Of a stretch of 64,000 nucleotides of DNA, positions 55,381-64,000 are shown one piece after another. The stretch covers positions 16,966,001 through 17,030,000 of the forward strand of contig AP031354.1 of assembly GCA_037833965.1 (NCBI GenBank), read 5' to 3'. Below the pieces are notes generated by a model, which had not been told where the DNA came from, ran no database searches, and was given only the letters and a program-made list of their open reading frames with translations. The DNA comes from Marchantia polymorpha subsp. ruderalis. Its lineage: Eukaryota > Streptophyta > Marchantiopsida > Marchantiales > Marchantiaceae. Each line of letters begins with the position of its first letter. Position 1 is the stretch's first letter. The position numbers and the translations under genes are program-made.

Positions 55381-58300
55381 ATGTTTCAGGTGGAGCGCTG
55401 GCTGGGAGAAAGTCGGAAGCGTGGATCTCCATTACTATTAGATCGTTTGAATGCCAGAGCTCGGGAGCGGGCTGCTCTGCTTCCGCTTAGAGAGAAAGCG
55501 GAAGGTTCTTCTCCAGGTGACAGGGAGAAAGTCTCGAACAAGGATTCTGATCCTGCACTGAGTAGAGATGAAAGCAAGGAGGGAGCCTCAGAGGTTGTGG
55601 TTGAGGAAGAATCTAATGCAGTGAGCGAAATTGAACCTCATACTGGGCGAAAAAAGCGATAGCAACATCAGAAACACAAGGCAGAATTGGCAACCTTGAT
55701 TGACCAGGAAGCTCCTGATTCTGCTATAAAGGTCAAAAAGCTCAAGAAGCTGAAAGTCTCGGATACGACTGAAGAACATGTATTTCCTCTGGAAGCTCCT
55801 GCTTCTCCTGGAACGGAAGAACAGGAAAGGAAGGTGAACGATACTTTAACAAGTGAAGATAATATAGAGCGAGCGGAAGAGAATTATGCAGCCGACATCG
55901 ACAGAAGTGTCCCGGAGCTGGTTGAATTTCAAGTGTCCAAATGGGAGAAGAAACGAAAGAAAGAAAAGAGGTTGAAGATACGAAGAGGGGGCAATCTGGA
56001 ACCAAGTGATGAACTGGTTAACGCAAGAGGCGTATCTGGAGAAGTAAGTCATTTTTGCACAGTCTCAGTATTATCTTTATTCATTCATATCCTCAACCGG
56101 TGATCGAGAAAGAGATGCATAAGTTCACAATTTGTCTGAAAAGGTGGATGTGATTGCAGATGGTGGCCCTTGGAAACAAATCAATGAAGAGGAGCCTAAC
56201 AGTAAGTCCCTAGGGGTTCCGGATGAGGATGAGGAGCATGTAATTACAGAGAACACTGACGAGTTGAATGCACTCGGAGCGGACGATACTTCTCGGAATG
56301 AACCTGAATTTCCACAATTGAGAGGGATGTGGATAGAATCATGGGTCGTGATGTTAATTTGGTTCCAGCAGAGTCGCAAGACCACGGGCCGGTGTTGCCA
56401 TGGATGCGTGATCCGCTTGATATAGATACCTACAAGGCCACCTCCCTGAGACAAGTGCCTGGCTTGGACACCAGGTAGCCTTGCCGTCCGTCCGTTTGTA
56501 ATCATCTTCTATCTGCCCAGCACTTGAAGTTTGTCTCGATGTCCAGCCGATGCGTTTCTCTTGGTGCGTTTCGAGTTACATTGCAGACTTCAAGATGCTT
56601 TCGAAGGCAGGAATACAGTCGTTGTTTCCGGTACAGATGGCCGTGTGGCACGAGACTGTGGGCCCTGGTTTAAGCGAGCGAGACGTCTGTGTCAGCTCGC
56701 CAACAGGCAGTGGCAAAACACTATCTTACGCATTACCCATCGTCCAAAAGGTATCGTCTCGGGTGATTCGTCTTCTTCGAGTTCTCGTAGTGCTCCCGAC
56801 CAGGGATCTAGCTGCGCAGGTGAGGTTCTTTTGAAATGTAGTTTGGATGGTCTTTATGTTGAGAATCTCTCCTATTTCGGGTCTATGTTTACTATTTGAT
56901 TGTACAACTATGAGATAGAAAGGAGATCCATGCTGATGTATCAAAGTTTGGACTTCCTTGTTCACGTGCTTCAAAGATTCTGCTCATTTTCTGTACAGGA
57001 CATTTCAAGATCGTTAAAACCAGGTAGTTAGCGCTACTTTAATCGATGGCTTTTATTGTTATGTAACCTCTAGTACCCATATTTGGCTGGCTTTCCAGTT
57101 CCTATATATCCGCTCAAGCTTCTCTTAAGGCCTTCAACCTTCGTAATCGCGTTTCTTCAGGTTAAAGCAGTCTTTGACACCATCGCACCAGCAGTTGGTC
57201 TCTCAGTGGGACTAGCTGTGGGACAAACGTCAATTGTAGCTGAAGCGGCTGAATTGTTTCAGATTCGTTAGTCGATGGTCCACAGTTTTGGAAAATTTGA
57301 CGCTGCAACTCCCGACCTTGCCGAAAACCAGGATGACATACTTGTTGCAACTCCAGGGCGCTTGATGGACCATATTCGAAATACGAAAGGGTTCACTCTT
57401 CAGCACCTACAATTTCTCGTGAGTTTTTTCCGTGGTGAAAGAGGAAATAGAGGCACTGCACTCCCACGATTGATGAAGATGGTGTTATCGGCTACCTTGA
57501 CGAGAGATCCAGCAAAATTTGCACAACTTGGTCTTCTCTGCCCCATATATGTGGCGCCTGGTGCTGCTGGCAACCGGTATCAACTACCAGAACAACTTAA
57601 GTCTTACAGGATGGTTCGTATCTCTGTTCACACACGTTGCCACCATAACTTGTTGCTGACTCAATTTAGTTCACGTAGCCTTGGAGCCTGTGTTTGTTCA
57701 AACCTGCATCGCATGATCCGTAACAGAAATTGTTGTCCTGAACATCTTTGCAGGTCTGCAAACCGGGAGAGAAGCCCTTATATATGGTAGCACTCTTACA
57801 ACAGCTTTGCTGCAAACAACCACTGTTTTCACTGCTTCTGTAGTGGCTACTCATCGACTATATACTCTGCTAAAATGCTACTAAGGATTGTCAAGGTGGT
57901 TGAGTACTCAAGCTTGCAGCATCAACAACCCCGCAGTTTTGTCCAAGACGTGTGTGCTCTTGATGGGGTTTGTAGACCAAATAACTAATAAGTATATTTT
58001 TAAACATACAGACCTCTAAGTCGCAGGTTATTTCCTCTTTCTTCTGATTTATTGATCTTGGGATGAATATCCAAGTCGGTTCCGTTCGTTTGTTATCCGA
58101 CATTCGTAGCTGGCTTCAATAATCCTGATGACTTGCCTCTATATCATGCTTTACAGTAAAGCGTTGGCAAAATTCCGGAATGGCCAGGCACAAGTGCTCA
58201 TTGCCTCAGATGCGATGACAAGGGGTATGGATGTGGAAGGTGTTGCAAACGTTGTCAATTATGATATGCCTGTGTACGCAAAGACCTACGTCCATCGTGT

Positions 58301-58965
58301 TGGGCGCACTGCTCGAGCCGGACAGCCCGGGAGCTCTTATACTCTTCTTCGGAAGGAGGAGGTTCGCTTTCTGAACATGCATAAACCACAAAGTAGTTTG
58401 ATCTACATTCCATGTAACAAGTTCAATAGCGCTGTATCCGCTTCCTCCCATGTTGCTCTGGCTTATTCAGCGCAGACCATCGTCTTGTTGTGTTTGTTTT
58501 TCCGGTTGTGCATAACGGCCTCCAGTCATCTAACCCGCTATGTGTGTTGATCTGTAAACCTGGGGATGTTTGCGCAGGTACGACACTTCAAACAGATGTT
58601 GAAGAAAGTCGACAATAGCAAGTGCCAGGATTATTCACTGCCGTCATCTGTCACCGAGGAGCTTTATGAGTCTTACACTGAAGGTACGCGTCTCACACAG
58701 GGTGTGGTTTTCTTTCTGGGCTGAAGGCAGCTCTGTCTAGATAACCACCTGTGTCTGATATTGTACTCAATCGTATAGCTGCTTCGGACCAATGCAATGG
58801 GACGTGATATTTTCAGAACTTTCGAACCTATGCTGTCTTTGCTTTGTTTTGGTTTTCGGTACTTCTCTAGCTTCACACAATTACCTTACAGTGGGAATGT
58901 TGCATTGTGCTGGACGTGCAGCTCTGCAGAAACTGAAGCAGATAACAGCAGACGAGGCAGCATGA
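55381..58965 (+). pseudogene. RH1: DEAD-box RNA helicase RH1/DDX51-like, copy 2, several lesions
   Basis: Exons: 55381-56043 (basic, charged N-terminus), about 56144-56474 (contains LPWMRDP), 56587-56819 (Q motif LFPVQ, motif I SPTGSGKT, motif Ia PTRDLAAQ), 57161-57418 (ATPGRLMDH), 57437-about 57609 (motif III SATLTRDP), about 57754-57910 (motif IV region), 58157-58361 (motifs V and VI), 58578-58683 and 58892-58965. Lesions: in-frame TAG at 55660-55662, frameshift near 56320, TAG at 57269-57271 (AAG in copy 1), a 546 bp deletion that removes the motif II (DETD) exon, and a frameshift near 57810 shared with copy 1. Several motifs are better preserved than in copy 1 (ATPGR, SAT). It cannot make an active helicase as it stands. 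Confidence 0.85.
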
Positions 58966-60352
58966 ATTTCACATGGCAGTCGGACGCAGACAGAAGGGGA
59001 AAATAAAGTTACTGGGCCGGAAGAGCTTTTCATACGACCACGAGATATCACTCAGCGTTTGGAGAACGATGATCTACTTATCCCTAGGCTCTGTCCAATT
59101 GAAGAAACACTGTGTGAACAAAACAAAGAGCTGGTTGCTGATCGGATTCATATCAGTACTTTCATTGTGCAATCCTAGTCCAGGATTATAATAATACGGT
59201 TTCGTTTCCACTTTAATTCACTTGTGAGTCGAGTTGCTGGGTTCCTGAGGAAGGTTCCGGGAGGTTCCCCTTCATGTTTTCTAGTTCGCAGCTTAGTCCC
59301 GAACGACCGCATGTAGGAGAAATTCGCCACACCCACTTTGGTTGGCGGCGTCTGTTTGTGATGTCAGCTGCGCCAGATTTCTTCAGTAAAGTTTACATTG
59401 ATTGTGAAGATTATTTTCCTTGGAGTGCTCGATTGTGAGGAAGAGTTTCTCTGAGTTCTCTGTTGAATACTCTGTTGTCCTGTACAACTTTTACATGAGA
59501 CGAGATAAGCTCAGTGCACTTCCAGGCAGTAGAGAGCGGCTAGTTCTTGTCTGGCATCTATATGGGAGTCGTCTATTATCGTCTCAGGATCTTGGATATA
59601 TATCTTAGACCTGAGGCTTGTCGAGATATGACAGGTAACAGGTTGTCGAGGTAGACGAAAACAATTTTACAGATGTCTGACATACAGATACTCCTCAGAT
59701 CCACAACGCGACGAAGCAACGCTCTCAGTCACATCAGTACGATCTGTCCTCAGTACTACACAGATTGCCTCACCACTGTCTATGTCGTCGCGGTCCACGT
59801 AGCCCACGTAGGGCTACTCTTGAGCTTTACGAAAGAAACTATCCAATTTGATGGACTGCAAACAAGATCATTAAGACAAACTAGTTACTCAAGCTGTGCG
59901 GAAATGGTGTCTTCCAAGGCTAGTCACCATTCACGGTCGGGTAAAGTACAATTTCGAGGTGATTCAACATAACCAATTCTGTGAGTTGGGACTAAACGAG
60001 ATAGTTTAAGAAGGCAAACAATTGGAAGTCTCTCTGTCACTTGGCGCCGTGAAGCAGAACTTTGGGGGAGCTATGGGATACCCAGCCTAAGCCTCACTTT
60101 CATACGTTGCTCCAAAATTGGGAAGGATATGGCCGAGCTGTGGCAGAGGAACAAGACAGGGCACATCGTGTGGCATCGGCAGCAGACGGACCCATTGATC
60201 GCTGGTAGCGAGTGCACGCGTGGTGTCCGAAAAGCGACCCGTTGCCGATCTCGCGCCCTCCACGAAGACGGCAGGACACGAGCGAGCATCAGGGTAAAAC
60301 ACGAAGGCGCAGTCCACTGTCGACAAGCGAAGGTGGGCATTTTTACCTCGTC
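58966..60352. other. Spacer downstream of helicase copy 2, no gene seen
   Basis: Near-identical to 8953-10339; no supported gene. Confidence 0.6.
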
Positions 60353-61200
60353 CCAGGTGTCACTAGGGCTGGAGGCACGACCTCAAAGGGCATGCCCAGG
60401 GCGAGTCTCGCTTGCATTTTTCCATACAGGCATGTCTGCAAGGAAAAATTAAATATCAAACAAATTAATATTTATATCTAAATTTTGTTAAAAATATTAT
60501 TTCTAAATTTTTTTTATTTATTTATAAATATATTTCTGAATACTGAGAAGTATATTTCTGAATATGCTAAATGTACATAGTGTAATAAGTGAATGGACCA
60601 TGCCTTTTGACCTTGAAACTGAACATGGGCATGACTCAAAATATTTTGCTGTGCTTTCAATTCTAACTGGAGCGAGTACCAGCGGCCTCCTTCGCGAAGG
60701 ATACTAGGGTCCCCAGCGAACCTCCACGTCGCCCTCGTCCCCAGTCTGCCAACTGTAGTCGGAGACGGCGGGGAATGCGGGCTCGGAGTTTCGGGAGGAT
60801 GACGGGAGGGATCCTTTGATCCACACACCAGCGAGCAAAACAAGAGAATTCTCGAACGCAGTCGTCGCCGAGTATCCGTGCCTGGCCTATAGGATTGGAG
60901 TAATAGGAAAATATTTTGAGGCAGGCCATACCCGTATTACACTACATACATTTAGCGTATTTAGAGATGTACTTCTACGAAAATAAAACATTCTTAGAAA
61001 TAAAATTGTTGAAATATTCTAGATATACTTACGGAAGAATGCAAACGAAGCATGCACTCGCGCTGGTGCATGCCCTTTGATGCTGTGCCTCCAACCCTAC
61101 TGGCCTGGCTTCCTGAGGCGATTCTACGACATGCAAACGAAGCATGCACTCGCGCTGGTGCATGCCCTTTGATGCTGTGCCTCCAACCCTACTGGCCTGG
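60353..61200. mobile_element. Foldback-type element, right copy
   Basis: Same inverted-arm structure as 10340-11088, with a longer right arm because of the 92 bp tandem duplication and a micro-inversion at the inner edge of the left arm. It is a passenger of the segmental duplication, not an independent insertion. Confidence 0.7.
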
Positions 61201-61222
61201 CTTCCTGAGGCGATTCTACGAC
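61039..61222. repeat. 92 bp tandem duplication in the right copy only
   Basis: Two identical or near-identical units start ATGCAAACGAAGCATGCACT at 61039 and 61131. The left-hand copy has one unit at 11018-11109. Confidence 0.93.
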
Positions 61223-63543
61223 GTGCTTCGATTGGCTGTGGCTCGAGAGATTCGCTGCGTCCGGGAGTCGAATGAGTACTTTTCGAATGTCACGACCAAT
61301 GCTCACAATATTCGGCTTCCCCCTTCTTAATTCGACCTGATCTGCGGGATCCTGTACAGTTCAATTGACTGTTTCATATTTTCCACCTCCGAGGCGCATT
61401 TTGCGCCTTCTCGTCGAGCTTTTGTTCCATAAGATTCTGTGACGATATGGTAACGATATAATGTGTAAACAGGAATACTTTTTTTGGAAGGGCGAGATCG
61501 AGATGGTCATCACCAGCTTGGAGGCAGACGCTGGATTCAATCACGGAGCGAAGCATTTGGAGAAATAACGATGGCTGCCTAGCTCGTGGGCAGCAGCTGC
61601 GGCGGTGCGACGTTAGCTTCACGTCGTACATGGTCTTCCAAAGCAGTTCCCGTTTCAGGCATAGCATCCTGCTCAAATTCCACCGTTCGCCTTACCCATG
61701 GCTCTCCTGCATTACGCGTGCCTTCATCACATGAATCTGTACAGCTGAACATCTCTCGCTCTGGAGGTTCCGTGCAGGCGAATTCGTCACGGAATGGCGC
61801 TTCCAACGCCGTGAGCAGTATCTCAATCGCAGAAACTGACCTGAAAGAGGCCGTGGAGGTGCCAGTACAGAAGGCAGCGGAGGAAGAAGAGAATCCAGCC
61901 GAGGAGCTCACGGAGGCCCCTTCGTGACCGCTCCCCGATGTCTCCACGACCAGGACGCATGTTGCTCTGTTGCATCCTCTCGGATTGCTCCCAGAGTCCA
62001 TACGGCATGCGAACGAATTTCGCAGGCCTTATGACTCTATTCAGTGTACAGATAACTCTACCACCTTGCGTCACATGGTGCTCGGAGATGCCCGGCAATG
62101 GAAAAAACTCCAGGAACGAGTCATAGTCCAGCAGCTGAGTTCACTTTATACAGTTGTTTTCAAAGTGGTGCTAACTCATATACAACTCTAGTTGGCCGGG
62201 CGCAATCTGCACGAGTCGGAGGACCTGTTTTCATAAACACTATGAAGAAGATTGCCACGGTTTAGAATGGTACATGAATCGTATTTTCCATACGTCTGCG
62301 GACCATCGTCACAGTTTTGAATTGTTCATGAGCCGTATTTTCCCGACCATGTTCGGTATCAGTTCGCTCCCTGGACTATCCTTGTAGTAGAGTAGCCAAA
62401 AAGTCAATAACACCCAGTCACAAAAACGATGGATTTGTTCCTCCGTCTAAATCATTTCCGACGCCTTTGTCTCATTATGGTGATTTCGATTCGAAAAAGG
62501 AAGGCGGAATGGACATTGGGAACACAGCTTGGCATCAGATCGTATTTTACTTGGGCAGGCCATCTACTAGTAAAAGTTAGTTTAGAAAATTTGAAGACAA
62601 CATGGACTCAGGACACATTTCTTCCCTTGGGCAGGCCATATACTTTAGAGAATTTGAAGACAACATGGATTCAGGACACATTTCTTCCCTGCTCCAATTC
62701 GGCTGCAGTTGCAATTCCCAGCCAGAAGTTCACAACATAATCTTCGCCTGAACAATACCTCCTTTAACCTGGAGTGGCTTCCTAGATCTTCTACCGGGAA
62801 GGGTTTAAGGATAGCGCAATGCTGCAGTAAGTGGTGGTCGATGACCTCCTGCAACTTACTGAAGTGGGCAGTGCTGAAGAAGAGATTTACTCGAAGTGCT
62901 ATAGTGGAGACTAAAGACGTCTCTCGAATAATTTCACACATTTTCTTGTTTTGACTTTCTGTGAGTCCAGTTGGATCGGATAATTTTGTTAAATTTGCAC
63001 ACTAAAAATGAATGAGCCTGAATACAGAAAAAGCATAATAAGTTCGTGGTGCTTAGATAACAGACTGTTCACCGGTTCAAACCTCACCACATCGTCAATC
63101 TTGCCACCACTAACAGGTCTGCTGCCCTTTCTGCAAGTCGGCACCGCCTTGCCGGGCCCGACGATTAGAAAGAATTGCCTAGAATTCCCTAGCTTCAGCA
63201 AGCGAAATGTCTCAAATTGTGTACTTTCCCGTACCTGATCTCAGCGTGCGCACATGTAAGAACTTGTGGACCTCTACTACTGCAGACTCTAGATCAATCC
63301 TTTTGTAATTAACTCCCATTCGCATAGAATTTCCAGCAGACAATTACGCTGCTTTTGAATCACATAATCTGTCACTCCTGACAGCAGTTCAAGAAAAAGC
63401 ACATAAATTGTTCTGATTGTTTCACAAATTGTACCGAGCACCCTGTTCAGACGAAAATCAGCAGAGACGACAGATTGGGCGCAACAAATCTAGCTAGCTG
63501 CAGTCACATATCTAAGAACTCATTCCGATTCTTACTTCTTTAC
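61223..63543. other. Spacer, right copy of 11110-13411
   Basis: Collinear with the left copy, including the tandem pair (about 62552-62690) and the minus-strand exon-like remnant at 63235-63335 with its GTACGG donor. No intact gene is supported. Confidence 0.5.
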
Positions 63544-63705
63544 CTCTTTCTCACAAACTCTGCACCATCGTCAACGTAAAACTGCAAAGTCTTTCTAATC
63601 ACAGGCCAAACAATCTGACCGAGGAGATCTGCGATGCTTGACTTCATGACGAGTGTTGCGAGTGCCAGGTTAGGAAAGTCAACAACTTGAACACTGGATG
63701 TGGTC
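63544..63705 (-). pseudogene. Exon of an unrecognised minus-strand gene, right copy
   Basis: Matches 13412-13573, with acceptor and frame kept and a few substitutions, for example GQIVWPVIRKT in place of GQIVWPVIGKT. The unbroken frame in both copies supports a real or recently real exon. Family unknown. Confidence 0.45.
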
Positions 63706-64000
63706 CTACCATGCAGATATCCGACATTTAGTTTGACTTAACGTAGACTAGAAAAGCACCGTTTTCTAAAATGCTAAACTGTCTGATTACAAGTAATCAA
63801 GTAATCGGCGTACATCTTTGTTTCGTTTGGGATACTCCTCTAGAACACTTTTCTGGGTGGCTGGGTTGCACTTATCATGGAATTAATCACAGCTTGATGC
63901 AGAAAATCTTCAATGAAACCTTGGACGTTAAGCGAAGAATTCAGAGAGATATTCCATGCGTAATTTACTGATAGTTTTTTGGTTGCATCTTTCCATGACG

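Larger units (their letters stand above)
56883..64000. repeat. Segmental duplication, right copy (pairs with 6326-13868)
   Basis: Runs to the window edge. Against the left copy it lacks 546 bp at about 57436, has a 12 bp micro-inversion at 60666-60677, a 92 bp tandem duplication at 61039-61222 and scattered indels. Confidence 0.92.

Overview
This window looks like nuclear DNA of a land plant, probably an early-diverging one such as a bryophyte. That is an inference. It rests on split genes with GT-AG introns, a plant-type DEAD-box helicase of the RH1/DDX51 (Dbp6) family, LRR-Roc-COR (ROCO) genes of the type represented in plants by TORNADO1, a telo-box upstream of a ribosome-biogenesis gene, and AT-rich spacers broken by GC-rich transposable elements. 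There is no bacterial gene organisation. I found no rRNA or tRNA gene and no CRISPR array.

Layout. 1-6325: an old, internally deleted copy of a GC-rich element, with a younger 5.4 kb copy of the same family (482-5845) nested inside it. The old copy sits in an intron of a DEAD-box helicase duplicate (exons 6604-8952). 8953-14050: spacer with a foldback element (10340-11088), tandem repeats and minus-strand exon remnants. All of 6326 to about 13868 is repeated at 56883-64000. 14060-15692: spacer. 15693-20237 (minus): ROCO copy 1. 20461-25847: second 5.4 kb element, flanked by the direct repeat TTCGG, with the empty site preserved at 35450-35462. 25848-31299: ROCO upstream spacer. 31249-35233 (minus): ROCO copy 2, followed by its copy of the same spacer to about 39910. 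39899-39947: a striking double-palindrome junction. 39936-42839 and 45948-48827: a 2.9 kb direct repeat, with an unrecognised minus-strand gene fragment between the copies. 48828-55380: mostly empty AT-rich DNA with one unrecognised 148-codon reading frame. 55381-58965: the longer DEAD-box copy. 58966-64000: second copy of the 8953-13868 spacer.

The window is a decaying, recently reshuffled duplication block. Three sequence pairs (helicase, ROCO gene, element ORF) can be compared internally, and in each pair the two members carry mostly different lesions. ROCO copy 1 has lost its start codon, has a nonsense codon and a 306 bp LRR deletion, but keeps its 3' end. ROCO copy 2 has an intact 5' part but was cut at the tandem-duplication junction. 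Helicase copy 1 keeps the motif II (DETD) exon, which copy 2 has lost through a 546 bp deletion.

The most interesting object is the 5.4 kb element family. It begins TG and ends CA, makes a 5 bp target duplication, has no paired long terminal repeats, carries a ~950-codon gag-like/coiled-coil ORF, has a TATA box about 1 kb before its 3' end, and is crowded with GC-rich palindromes that also run through its coding region. It fits either a giant ORF-bearing solo LTR or an unassigned terminal-inverted-repeat transposon.
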